A DNA stretch of 64,000 nt. Source: CAVPXC01 sp963709505. Lineage in GTDB: Bacteria; Chloroflexota; Anaerolineae; JAAEKA01. The stretch lies in assembly GCA_963709505.1 (NCBI GenBank), contig CAVPXC010000019.1, forward strand, positions 1 through 64,000, in the 5' to 3' direction. Position 1 is the stretch's first letter; each line of letters opens with the position of its first letter. The translations under genes and the position numbers were made by a program. Positions 1 through 7,818 of this stretch are shown piece after piece. The notes beneath the pieces were generated by a model that was not told the origin of the DNA, made no database searches, and saw only the letters and a list, made by a program, of their open reading frames with translations.

Positions 1-378
1 TCGCTGCGCCTGTATTCGCGACACGCATTCTTGACCGCGTTAAAAGCCAGGGTCGCACAGCGCTCGCGCGGTTTGGCGATGTCCGGCCCCAGCTTTGCCA
101 GCAGCGGCTCGGGCGTCGCCTCTTCGATCTGATGAAGGGACTTGCCCTGCATCATCTCCATCACCATCGAGGCAGATGCCTGGCTGATGGTGCAGCCTTC
201 ACCCTCAAAGGACAATCTCGTGACCTGCTCGGGGCCATCCACCGACAGGTAAACGGTGACCACATCGCCGCAGCCGGGATTGCCGCCTGTGTACACCGCG
301 TCCGCCGCAGAGAGCACCGCGATGGCGCGGCTTGTCGTGGTGGTCAAGGATGAAGTCGATGCGTTCTTGGCGATCCAT
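1..378 (-). CDS. sufU: SufU-like Fe-S scaffold/sulfur-transfer protein, 3' partial, frameshifted
   Basis: NifU_N/SufU family protein that carries or accepts sulfur for SufBCD-dependent cluster assembly in the cytosol. The reading begins at ATG 378 with an N-terminus typical of SufU (LDHHDKPRHRGAL). It then continues in a second frame from about position 312, so one base appears to be missing or extra near 308-316. The restored protein carries the three conserved ligand cysteines at about residues 37 (NPGCGD, with the partner Asp), 63 (EGEGCTISQAS) and 108 (RERCATLAF). The gene runs off the left edge at about residue 126 of a usual 140-150. It is the last visible gene of the suf operon. Family assignment is firm; whether the break is real or a sequence error cannot be told here. 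Confidence 0.85.
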
Positions 379-392
379 GGTGACTGGTAACT

Positions 393-470
393 CGTAAGGC
401 GTAACACGTAACCCGGAACCCGGAAGATATCGATATCTTCCGGGTTCCGGGTTACGTGTTACGCCTTACG
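393..470. repeat. Perfect 78-bp palindrome between sufU and rhodanese gene
   Basis: Every base from 393 to 431 pairs with 470 to 432, with no loop; the centre is the GATATCGATATC at 426-437. It lies in the 146-bp gap upstream of sufU. The arms contain short internal repeats of the type GTAACACGTAACCCGGAACC. No coding sense is seen. It could fold into a cruciform or an RNA hairpin that affects sufU expression, or be a small non-autonomous repeat. Confidence 0.9.
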
Positions 471-524
471 GGTTACGGATTGGGCATTATCGCGCCTTAT
501 GCCCGGAGGGACAAACGCCGAGAC

Positions 525-1370
525 CTACTTCTCGATCGGCACACCGACCAGGTTGCCCCATTCGGTCCAACTGCCGTCGTAGTTGCGGACGTTCGGATAG
601 CCCAGCAGGTAGGTCAGCACGAACCAGGTGTGGCTGGAGCGCTCGCCGATGCGGCAGTAGGCGATGACGTTGTCGCTGGATTTCAGCCCTTGCTCGGCCT
701 CGTAGATCGCGCGCAGCTCGTCGGCCGGTTTGAAGGTGCCATCGGGATTGGCCGCCCTGGCCCATGGAACGTTGCGGGCGCCCGGGATGTGGCCGCCGCG
801 GATCGCGCCTTCTTGCGGGTAGTTGGGCATGTGCAGCAGTTCGCCGCTGTACTCGCCGGGCGAGCGCACGTCCACCAGCGGCATGCCGGACTGCACGTGA
901 GCCAGCACCTGGTCGCGGAAGGCGCGGATCTTGTAGTCGGCCCGTTCCTGTGCTTTGTACGCAGTGGCCGGATAGGCAGGCACCTCTTTGACCATCGGCC
1001 GGCCATCGGCTTCCCACTTGGCGCGGCCACCGTCCATGACTTTGGCGTTATCATGGCCGAACAGGTGGAACACCCAGAAGGCGTAGCACGCCCACCAGTT
1101 GTTTTTGTCGCCGTAGAAGATGACGGTGGTGTCATTGGCGATGCCGTTAGCCGACATCAACTGCTCGAACTGCTCACGCGTGAGATAATCGCGGCGCACT
1201 GCATCGTTCAGGTCTTTCTGCCAGTCGATCTGCACGGCGCCGGGAACGTGGCCCATGTCGTAGAGCAGGATATCTTCGTTGGACTCGACAATACGTATCT
1301 TTGGATCGTTAAGGTGATCGGCCACCCACTGGGTGGTCACGAGAACTTCAGGAGTCACATAACCTTTCAT
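525..1370 (-). CDS. Thiosulfate/3-mercaptopyruvate sulfurtransferase (two-domain rhodanese)
   Basis: 281-residue tandem rhodanese of the SseA type that moves sulfane sulfur from a donor to an acceptor such as cyanide or a protein thiol. The N-terminal domain is the inactive one; the C-terminal domain has the active-site loop YCRIGERSS with the catalytic cysteine at about residue 239. It is followed by the characteristic NYDGSWTEWGN. No signal peptide, so cytosolic. It starts 27 bases after sufD and so is almost certainly co-transcribed with the suf genes. In this place many genomes have the cysteine desulfurase SufS, which is absent from the visible part of the operon, so a role in sulfur supply to the scaffold is a reasonable inference. 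The start at 1370 follows an AGGAAAGGA stretch at a rather long spacing. Confidence 0.9.
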   Translation of the reverse strand: MKGYVTPEVLVTTQWVADHLNDPKIRIVESNEDILLYDMGHVPGAVQIDWQKDLNDAVRRDYLTREQFEQLMSANGIANDTTVIFYGDKNNWWACYAFWVFHLFGHDNAKVMDGGRAKWEADGRPMVKEVPAYPATAYKAQERADYKIRAFRDQVLAHVQSGMPLVDVRSPGEYSGELLHMPNYPQEGAIRGGHIPGARNVPWARAANPDGTFKPADELRAIYEAEQGLKSSDNVIAYCRIGERSSHTWFVLTYLLGYPNVRNYDGSWTEWGNLVGVPIEK

Positions 1371-1397
1371 CGGTTGTTCAAGCGTCCTTTCCTAGTC

Positions 1398-2723
1398 TTA
1401 GCCCAGCACCTTGCGGGCGATGACCTGCTCGAGCTTGCGGCGTACACCTTCCACCGGCACGCGGTTGAGCACTTCTTCGAAGAAGCCCGTCACGATCAAT
1501 TGCTCGGCCTGGAACTTGTTGAGGCCGCGAGCCATGAGGTAGAACAGGTACTCCGGCTCGATCTTGCTGACAGTGGCGCCGTGAGTGCACCGCACATCGT
1601 CCGCCTCGATTTCCAAGCCGGGAATGCTGTCAGCCCGCGCCCGCTTATCCAGCAGCAAATTGTCGTTTTTTTGATAGGCGTCGGTCTTCTGAGCGTTCTT
1701 CCAGACCTTGATGGCGCCGGAGTAGACCGAGCGCGAGCGGTCGCGCAGCGCGCCCTTGAACAGCAGGTCGCTCGTGCCGTGGTCGGCCATGTGGTTCTGC
1801 ATCGTGTGATGATCGATGTGCTGCCGGCCGCTGGGGAAGAAGAGGCCGAGGAGCTCGCCATGTACGCCGCGTTCGAGTAGCTGCATCTCGAGGTTGATCT
1901 TGCTCAGGCGGCTGCCCCACGAGCTGATGATCCAGGTAAGCTGGGCGTCGCGCTGCATGCGAGCGAGCTGGTTGCTGAAGTGCCAGGTGTTGGTGTTCCA
2001 ATCCTGCCCGTGCAGGTAGCGCACGACCGCGCCGGGCCGGGCGAAGATCTCGACCGCGCCGCTGTGGAAGGCCGCGCTGTCGTCAGCGCTGATCAGGTCG
2101 TCGACATAGGTGACCTGGGAGTTTTCCTCGGCGATGATCAACGTGTGGGCGAAGTCGGCGACGCCGCCGCGCAGGGCCGTGACGCCGTGCAGCGGCAGCT
2201 CGATCTGCACGTTGCGCGGCACATACAACACCGTCCCGCCGGTGACAAAGGCCGCGTGCATCGCCGTGAACTTGTCGGTGTCCACGGCGACGGCTTCGGT
2301 CATGAAGTGCTTCTGGATCAACTCGGGGTGCTGGTGGAGCGCTGATTGGAAGTCCGTGAAGATCACGCCCTTGGCGGCCAATTCGTTGCTCAGCCCACGA
2401 TAGCGCACGGCGCCGTTCTCAGTCACCAGCGCGCCGGCGGATTCGATCGAATCGAGCTCGTCCCGCAGATACACGGACAGATCGGTGCGATCGGCTGCAA
2501 CCGGCCCCGACGTCTCCGCCAGGTGAAACTCGTCGATGGCCAGGCCGGTTAGCCGCGTGCGACGCCAGACCTCGTCGTTGGCGGTCGGCCACGGAATCTC
2601 CTCAAAAAAGCGCCAGGCGCGGCGACGAAGATCCAAGAACCAGGTAGGTTCTTCCCTTTGAGCGGACAGTGCCTCGACGCCCGCGGCGTTCAGGCCAGCG
2701 CGTTCTGCAACAATAACAGTCAT
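1398..2723 (-). CDS. sufD: Fe-S cluster assembly protein SufD
   Basis: SufD subunit of the SufBCD scaffold complex, which builds Fe-S clusters with energy from the SufC ATPase. The protein belongs to the SufBD family: a long right-handed beta-helix core with the C-terminal block IEADDVRCTHGATVSKI, whose histidine lies at the SufB/SufD interface in characterised complexes, then the helical end seen in the family (YLMARGLNKFQAEQL). About 441 residues, the usual size. An ATG further upstream (2774) is possible, but the ATG at 2723 follows GGAGA and gives the better N-terminus. It is separated from sufB by an inverted repeat. Confidence 0.93.
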   Translation of the reverse strand: MTVIVAERAGLNAAGVEALSAQREEPTWFLDLRRRAWRFFEEIPWPTANDEVWRRTRLTGLAIDEFHLAETSGPVAADRTDLSVYLRDELDSIESAGALVTENGAVRYRGLSNELAAKGVIFTDFQSALHQHPELIQKHFMTEAVAVDTDKFTAMHAAFVTGGTVLYVPRNVQIELPLHGVTALRGGVADFAHTLIIAEENSQVTYVDDLISADDSAAFHSGAVEIFARPGAVVRYLHGQDWNTNTWHFSNQLARMQRDAQLTWIISSWGSRLSKINLEMQLLERGVHGELLGLFFPSGRQHIDHHTMQNHMADHGTSDLLFKGALRDRSRSVYSGAIKVWKNAQKTDAYQKNDNLLLDKRARADSIPGLEIEADDVRCTHGATVSKIEPEYLFYLMARGLNKFQAEQLIVTGFFEEVLNRVPVEGVRRKLEQVIARKVLG

Positions 2724-2789
2724 AGTATAGAAAGGTCTCCGTTTTCTTTTGGTTGTCGTGCGGGGCAACCGCAAGGGTCACAATACCCG

Positions 2790-2850
2790 GTGTAGGGGCA
2801 TGGCCTTGCGCCTGCCCTCTGGGCGACCGCAAAGGCCATGCCCCCACACG
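2790..2850. repeat. Inverted repeat in sufB-sufD gap
   Basis: Left arm 2790-2810 (reads GTGTAGGGGCATGGCCTTGCG) is matched by the reverse complement at 2829-2849 with one inserted base and one mismatch. The loop contains a short CCCTCTGGG hairpin. It fills the 138-base gap between sufB and sufD and would form a strong hairpin in the operon mRNA. Confidence 0.75.
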
Positions 2851-2861
2851 TTGGGCAGATG

Positions 2862-4277
2862 CTATCCGACCGAACCTTCCATCTGCAGCTGGATCAACCG
2901 GTTCATCTCGACCGCGTACTCCATCGGCAGTTCCTTGACCATGGGCTCGATAAAGCCGCTGACGATCATGGTCGCTGCCTCTTCCTCGTTCAGGCCACGG
3001 CTCATCAGGTAGAAGATCTGCTCTTCGTTCACCTTGCTGACGCTGGCCTCGTGGCCTACCTGGACGTCCTGCTCGTCGATTTCGATGTAGGGGTACGTGT
3101 CGGAGCGGCTGTGGTCATCCAGCAACAGCGCGTCGCACACCACAGTCGATTTGGAGCCGGTTGCGCCTTTGACGACCTTGAGCAGGCCGCGGTAGGAGGC
3201 CCGCCCGCCGTTCTTGCTGATCGACTTGGAGATGATCTTGGACGAGGTATTGGGCGCGCCGTGCACGACCTTGCCACCCGCGTCCAGAGTCTGTCCATGA
3301 CCGGCGAAGGCGATGGAGAGGATCTCGCCGTGGGCTTTGGGTCCCATCATGTAGACGGCCGGGTACTTCATAGTTACGCGACTTCCTAAATTGGCGTCGA
3401 TCCATTCCATGGTGGCGTTCTCTTGGGCAATGGCGCGCTTGGTCACCAGGTTGTAGACGTCGTTCGACCAGTTCTGAATGGTCGAGTAGCGGCAGCGGCC
3501 GCCCTTTTTGACGATGATCTCGACTACAGCGCTGTGAAGTGAGTCAGTGGCGTAGATAGGCGCCGTGCAGCCTTCGACATAATGCACGTTGGCGCCTTCC
3601 TCGATGATGATCAGCGTGCGTTCGAACTGGCCCATGTTCTGGGCATTGATGCGGAAGTAGGCCTGCAGCGGAATATCCACCGTAACGCCCTTTGGCATGT
3701 AGACAAAGCTGCCGCCCGACCACACCGCCGAGTTCAGCGCCGCGAACTTATTGTCCGACGGCGGGATGATCGTGCCGAAGTATTCCCTGAACAGGTCTTC
3801 GTGCTCGCGCAGACCGCTGTCGGTGTCGAGGAAGATGACACCCAGTTTCGTCCACTGTTCCTGCAGCGAGTGGTACACCATTTCGGAATCATACTGCGCG
3901 CCCACGCCGGCGAGGAAGTTCCGCTCGGCCTCGGGGATACCCAGGCGATCAAACGTGTTCTTGATGTTGTCCGGGACATCGTCCCAGGTCTTGCCCTGGT
4001 TCTCGGTGGGCTTGACGTAGTAAAAGATGTCGTCGAAGTCGATACCGCTGAGGTCGGCGCCCCAGGTGGGCATCGGTTTTGAGAGAAAAATGTCCAGCGA
4101 GCGGTGCCGGAAATCGCGCATCCACTCCGGTTCGTGCTTCATCGCCGACATCTGGTCGATGACTTCGTGGTTGAGGCCCTTGCGCGCCTTGAAAACGGAC
4201 TCCTCAGGCATGCTAAAGCCATACATATACTCGTCGTTGACGCCAGACAGTGCTTCTCGGTCACTTGCAGTTGCCAT
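2862..4277 (-). CDS. sufB: Fe-S cluster assembly protein SufB
   Basis: 471-residue SufB, the scaffold subunit on which clusters are assembled. The sequence is conserved throughout, including the YVEGCTAP segment, the RCRYSTIQNWS segment and the C-terminal block with the ligand-type residues of the family (DEQDVQVGHEASVSKVNEEQ). The helical tail MSRGLNEEEA matches SufB rather than SufD. The start at 4277 is preceded by GGAG at good spacing. Gene order is sufC-sufB-sufD on the minus strand, so the three scaffold subunits are co-expressed. Confidence 0.95.
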   Translation of the reverse strand: MATASDREALSGVNDEYMYGFSMPEESVFKARKGLNHEVIDQMSAMKHEPEWMRDFRHRSLDIFLSKPMPTWGADLSGIDFDDIFYYVKPTENQGKTWDDVPDNIKNTFDRLGIPEAERNFLAGVGAQYDSEMVYHSLQEQWTKLGVIFLDTDSGLREHEDLFREYFGTIIPPSDNKFAALNSAVWSGGSFVYMPKGVTVDIPLQAYFRINAQNMGQFERTLIIIEEGANVHYVEGCTAPIYATDSLHSAVVEIIVKKGGRCRYSTIQNWSNDVYNLVTKRAIAQENATMEWIDANLGSRVTMKYPAVYMMGPKAHGEILSIAFAGHGQTLDAGGKVVHGAPNTSSKIISKSISKNGGRASYRGLLKVVKGATGSKSTVVCDALLLDDHSRSDTYPYIEIDEQDVQVGHEASVSKVNEEQIFYLMSRGLNEEEAATMIVSGFIEPMVKELPMEYAVEMNRLIQLQMEGSVG

Positions 4278-4324
4278 GTGATTCTCCTATCTCAAACGCT
4301 AAAGTGCGCTATTAAACGTTATCG

Positions 4325-4397
4325 TGGAGGGTGGAGGGTGGAGAGTGGAGGGTGGAGCCAAATGGTTCACCCTTCACCCTCCACCCTCCACCCTCCA
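4325..4397. repeat. GGAGGGTGGA-type inverted repeat in sufC-sufB gap
   Basis: The left arm is made of repeated GGAGGGTGGA/GGAGAGTGGA units (4325-4356) and the right arm is its reverse complement (4367-4397). It fills almost all of the gap between the sufB start and the sufC stop. A related GAGTGGA tandem lies at 14334-14358. It is both a microsatellite-like tandem repeat and a potential hairpin. Confidence 0.8.
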
Positions 4398-4401
4398 CTT
4401 C

Positions 4402-5226
4402 TTACACCGCCACCAGCTCCAGCTCGCCAAACTGATCCGTGACCCAGCTGTAGCCCTTCTCTTCGAGCTCGTATGCTATCTCCGGGCCGCCGCTCATCAC
4501 GATGCGGCCGTTGAAGAAGACGTGCACGAAATCGGGCTTGACGTAGTTCAGAATGCGCTGGTAGTGGGTGATCAACAGAATGCCCAGGTCGGGTCCAGCC
4601 AGCTTGTTGACGCCGTCTGAGACCACACGCAGCGCGTCGATGTCCAGGCCGCTGTCGGTCTCGTCCATGATGGCGAATTTGGGCTGAAGCATGGCCATTT
4701 GCAGGATCTCGACGCGTTTCTTTTCGCCGCCGCTGAAGCCTTCATTCAAATAGCGCTTGGCGAAAGAGCGATCGACGTTGAATTCGTCCATTTTGCCCAG
4801 GAATTCCTTGCGGAATTCCTTCATCGGCATCAGGTTGGAGCCGATCAGACCCTGCTTCTTTTCTGCCGGGGCCGGCTGGTCGGTGAAGCCGCGGATGTTG
4901 CTAACTGCCGTGCGCAGGAAGTTGGCCATGCTGACGCCTGGTACAGCCACCGGGTACTGAAAGGCCAGGAAGATGCCCTTGCGCGCCCGCTCGTTGGGCT
5001 CCATGTCAAGAATGCTCTCGCCGTCCAGCAGGATATCGCCGTTGGTCACTGCGTAATGCGGATGGCCCATGATGGCATTGGACAGGGTGCTCTTGCCCGA
5101 GCCGTTGGGGCCCATCAAGGCGTGGATCTCGCCTTGGCGAATGGTCAGGTTGACGCCCTTCAAGACTTCCTTCTCGCCGTCTGCAACGGTCACGTGGAGG
5201 TCTTTGATCACTAGCTCGCTGGTCAT
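4402..5226 (-). CDS. sufC: Fe-S assembly ATPase SufC
   Basis: 274-residue ABC-type ATPase that powers the SufBCD scaffold; it is soluble and has no membrane partner. Walker A GPNGSGKST is at residues 39-47, the Q-loop FQYP at 89-92, the ABC signature FSGGEKKRVEI at about 164-174, and Walker B IMDETDSGLD at about 186-195, where the extra acidic residue is typical of SufC. An H-motif follows (LLITHYQRIL). The start at 5226 follows GAGGAC. It is the first structural gene behind the regulator. Confidence 0.96.
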   Translation of the reverse strand: MTSELVIKDLHVTVADGEKEVLKGVNLTIRQGEIHALMGPNGSGKSTLSNAIMGHPHYAVTNGDILLDGESILDMEPNERARKGIFLAFQYPVAVPGVSMANFLRTAVSNIRGFTDQPAPAEKKQGLIGSNLMPMKEFRKEFLGKMDEFNVDRSFAKRYLNEGFSGGEKKRVEILQMAMLQPKFAIMDETDSGLDIDALRVVSDGVNKLAGPDLGILLITHYQRILNYVKPDFVHVFFNGRIVMSGGPEIAYELEEKGYSWVTDQFGELELVAV

Positions 5227-5271
5227 AGTGTTGTCCTCAAACTCCTTGTCTTTGGCTTTTGTATGGATAGA

Positions 5272-5296
5272 GACCTGACAGCCTGGCTGTCAGGTC
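5272..5296. repeat. 11-bp inverted repeat between sufR and sufC
   Basis: GACCTGACAGC (5272-5282), loop CTG, GCTGTCAGGTC (5286-5296): perfect arms. It lies in the short gap between the sufR stop and the sufC start, so it can form a hairpin in the transcript. It is not followed by a T-run on the minus strand, so it does not look like a simple terminator; it could modulate read-through or mRNA ends. Confidence 0.7.
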
Positions 5297-5303
5297 CGTA
5301 GTA

Positions 5304-5972
5304 TTAATTGGCGGCGACACGGATGCCCTGGCGGCCGGGTGTGCTGCTGACGACGAACTGGCAGCTGTGGTGGCCGTCCTGGATGCAGTTGCCCAGGACC
5401 ACATCGGCGCCCAGGGCCTGCGAGAACGCGCTGCGCTCCATCTCGCACACATCGCGGTGCACGGAGGCCAGGTCGTGATACGGGCAGTTGTACTCGTGCA
5501 GGATGATCACGTCGTCGCCCAGCTCGAAGTCGACGCGGATGCCCCGGCGATCAAGCAGGGTGGATAGCTCGTGCACACGGTCGCCCATGGCCTCGCCTTT
5601 GATCTGGCGGCTGTACTGCAGGGCCAGCTTGCTGCCGACACGGTTCAGAAGGTAGCGCAGCTTGTCGGTTCCTTCGGTCTCCAGCAGCTCGTGGATCAAT
5701 GAGAGGGCCAGCTCGTCGCAGTAGCAGGCGAAAAGGCTATGCGAGCGTTCGGTAAGCTGGTACACGTTGTGCGGGCGGCCGACGCCTTGCCGCTCGCGGG
5801 TCATAACGATCAAGCCCTCGGATTGCAGGCTGGCGAGCTGTTGGCGGACGGCCGTTGCGGTCACGCCAACGGCATGTTCGAGTTCCTTGATCGTCGCCGA
5901 GCCGTTGCGCAGCAGATGTTCGAGTATCTGTCCCGCCGGTGTAGGTGTGTTTTGACTGGGTAATGCCATCAT
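5304..5972 (-). CDS. sufR: SufR-type winged-helix transcriptional regulator
   Basis: 222-residue regulator. The N-terminus (about residues 12-70) is a winged helix-turn-helix (ATIKELEHAVGVTATAVRQQL, then the wing). The C-terminal half is the dimer/cluster-binding part with four cysteines at about 163, 176, 196 and 204. SufR proteins bind an Fe-S cluster and repress the suf operon when clusters are sufficient. The first spacing, CX12C, agrees with characterised SufR; the second and third (X19 and X7) differ from the CX13CX14C reported for the cyanobacterial protein. It is the first gene of the operon, so autoregulation is likely. A relative in the DeoR/ArsR-like group is the only realistic alternative. 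Confidence 0.85.
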   Translation of the reverse strand: MMALPSQNTPTPAGQILEHLLRNGSATIKELEHAVGVTATAVRQQLASLQSEGLIVMTRERQGVGRPHNVYQLTERSHSLFACYCDELALSLIHELLETEGTDKLRYLLNRVGSKLALQYSRQIKGEAMGDRVHELSTLLDRRGIRVDFELGDDVIILHEYNCPYHDLASVHRDVCEMERSAFSQALGADVVLGNCIQDGHHSCQFVVSSTPGRQGIRVAAN

Positions 5973-6022
5973 ATCAGGTTCAGTCCACTATATTCGTTAC
6001 TTCCGTTTCAAAACCAGGACAG

Positions 6023-6052
6023 AGTATAACATCGATGGGATCTTTTTGTCAA
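6023..6052 (-). promoter_or_regulatory. Sigma-70-type promoter of the suf operon
   Basis: On the minus strand TTGACA (6052-6047) is followed after 18 bases by TATACT (6028-6023); TTATAC with 17 bases is an equivalent reading. It is the best promoter match in the window and lies about 50 bases upstream of the sufR start. It is the natural target of SufR, although no clear operator palindrome was recognised. Confidence 0.75.
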
Positions 6053-6186
6053 GAAAATATGTGAAAATTGCGGAAACACGCCCGCTCTACCATTGCGATG
6101 CGCTTCCTGTTTGCCTTGTCATTCCCAGCCCGCGGATGCCCGCGTGCGCCGGCATGATGGTGGAGCACAGCGCGCTGGTCTCTGGC

Positions 6187-6215
6187 TTGTGTAGTCCCGC
6201 ATCTTTGTGTAGAAT
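6187..6215 (+). promoter_or_regulatory. Probable promoter of the dehydrogenase gene
   Basis: TTGTGT (6187-6192), 17-base spacer, TAGAAT (6210-6215), about 40 bases upstream of the TTG start at 6254. It is divergent from the suf promoter. Nothing else was recognised in the 281-base gap 5973-6253. Confidence 0.55.
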
Positions 6216-6253
6216 TCCTTCGTTAGGTTTGAATCCCAAGGAGAATCTCCCCA

Positions 6254-7151
6254 TTGACCGAACGTATCGGCTTCATAGGCCTGGGCATCATGGGCCGCGG
6301 CATGGCGGCCAATCTACTTAAGGCCGGATTTCCCCTGACGGTGTGGAACCGCACGCGTGAACGCACCGAGCCGCTGGCCGCGGCCGGCGCAGCCGTCTCC
6401 GGCACTCCGGCCGAGCTGGCCGCAGACTGCGATATCATCATCACCTGCGTCAGCGACACGCCGGACGTTCAAGAGGTGATCCTGGGCGAGCAGGGCATAA
6501 TCCATGGTGTGAGGCCCGGCAGTCTGGTGATCGACATGAGCACCATCAGCCCGTCCGTCACTCGTGATATCGCCGCCGCACTGGCACAGAAGAACGTCGA
6601 TATGCTCGACGCGCCGGTTAGCGGTGGTAGCGAGGGCGCGGCCAAGGGCACGCTCAGCATCATGGTCGGCGGCAAGACTGAGGCGCTGCAGCGGGCTTTG
6701 CCCGTCTTGCAGGCCATGGGGCAACGTATCACCCACGTTGGCCCGAACGGCGCCGGCCAGACGGTCAAGCTGGTCAACCAGGTCATCGTCGTCGGCAATT
6801 GCCTGGCGATGGCCGAAGGCTTGATGCTGGCGCAGGCCGGTGGGGTCGATCTGCAAAAGGCGCTGGAGGCGGTGAGCGCCGGCGCGGCCGGCAGTTGGAT
6901 GCTGAGCAACCGCGGTCCGCAGATTCTAGCGCGCGATTGGCGGCCCGGCTTTACTGTCGCGTTGCAGCAAAAGGACTTGCGGCTCGTCCTCGAGGCCGCC
7001 GACCAAAACGGCGTGCCGCTGCCCGGAACCGCCCTGATTTTCCAGCTCTACCGCACGCTGGAGGCGCGAAGGATTGAGCGGCGACGGCAACCATGCCTTG
7101 GTGAAGGCGTTGGAAGCCCTAGCCGGATTTGAGGTTGCGACGGACACGTAG
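6254..7151 (+). CDS. 3-hydroxyisobutyrate dehydrogenase-like NAD(P)-dependent reductase, C-terminal frameshift
   Basis: Member of the beta-hydroxyacid dehydrogenase family (tartronate semialdehyde reductase, 3-hydroxyisobutyrate dehydrogenase, GLYR). The Rossmann motif IGFIGLGIMGRGMA is at residues 5-18, the substrate-binding DAPVSGG block lies around residue 120, and the catalytic lysine is in the GQTVKLVNQ segment (about residue 178). The start is a TTG with a good AAGGAG upstream. As sequenced the frame ends at 7132, but the family C-terminus (GDGNHALVKALEALAGFE) is present in the next frame and stops at 7151. One indel near 7065-7085 is therefore likely. The physiological substrate cannot be told from sequence. 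Confidence 0.85.
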
Positions 7152-7192
7152 CGCAGATTGGGAATGTGCGCCACCCATACTCGAGAAAGAAC

Positions 7193-7717
7193 ATGACTAC
7201 AAACGGAACAGACCCCTACGCTTTTTTTCCAGCCGGCCAGCCGGCGCCTGATTTTAAGTTGACGGCCGTCAAGAGCGGCCTGGAGATCAGCCCAAAGAGC
7301 TGCGCAGGTATGGTGCTGGGACTCGTCTTCCACGGGCGCGAGACCATACACGCGGTCGTCGAGATCAACACAGTCGTGAGGCCGGTGTATCCTGACCCCA
7401 AACCGGTGGTGTTGGTCAGCGTGATCGATTTGAGCGTTGTGCCGCGCTTCTTGCACCGAGCCGTCAAGCCCAGGTTGGAGCAGGCGTACGAACAGGCCGC
7501 GCGTGAGATGCCTAAAGGCTATAACCCGGTGGATTACGTTTTCCTGCTGCCGGACTGGAACGGCTCGGTCACCAAGACCTTCAAGGCCAAAGGAACCGAC
7601 AAGGCCGCGGCGATCGTCGTCATCGACGCTGCAGGGCGCGTGGTGGGCAGCTACCAGGGACCGCAACCGGGTCCTGCGGTCCTTGACCTGGTGCGTAAGG
7701 CGCTAAGCGGTGGATAG
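7193..7717 (+). CDS. Redoxin-like (thioredoxin-fold) protein without a CXXC motif
   Basis: About 174 residues from ATG 7193 (after GAGAAAG). The beginning PAGQPAPDFKLTAVKSG resembles the N-terminus of AhpC/TSA-redoxin proteins, and the C-terminal half ends with AAAIVVIDAAGRVVGSYQG, the strand-turn-strand of that fold. The usual peroxidatic/CXXC position is replaced by VLGLVFHGRET. The only nearby cysteine is in SPKSCAGM, so classical redox activity is doubtful. The central part is more like the YtfJ-type or lipid-associated redoxin-like proteins than like a peroxiredoxin. Function unknown; the gene stands alone between the dehydrogenase and a bidirectional terminator. Confidence 0.55.
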   Translation: MTTNGTDPYAFFPAGQPAPDFKLTAVKSGLEISPKSCAGMVLGLVFHGRETIHAVVEINTVVRPVYPDPKPVVLVSVIDLSVVPRFLHRAVKPRLEQAYEQAAREMPKGYNPVDYVFLLPDWNGSVTKTFKAKGTDKAAAIVVIDAAGRVVGSYQGPQPGPAVLDLVRKALSGG

Positions 7718-7740
7718 CAGGCGAGTTTACCCATGCCGAG

Positions 7741-7789
7741 CACAAAGAAAGCGCCGCTGTCCCGTTCGAGACAGCGGCGCTTTTTTGTG
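7741..7789. terminator. Bidirectional rho-independent terminator
   Basis: A 14-bp perfect stem, 7748-7761 with 7770-7783 (AAAGCGCCGCTGTC), has an 8-base loop and A/T tracts on both sides (outer pairs 7741-7746 with 7784-7789). It separates the plus-strand redoxin-like gene from the convergent minus-strand surface protein gene. Confidence 0.92.
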
Positions 7790-7818
7790 CTTCGCATCCT
7801 TACGTTGCAGAGATCAAG

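Noticed and set aside
456..1880. Long plus-strand open frame opposite rhodanese and sufD
   Set aside because: It is antisense to two well-conserved genes, has no family features and no ribosome site, and is a typical high-GC shadow frame.
4325..4397. CRISPR-like array
   Set aside because: Units of 8-10 bases run together without unique spacers, and the two halves are inverted; it is a microsatellite-type palindrome.
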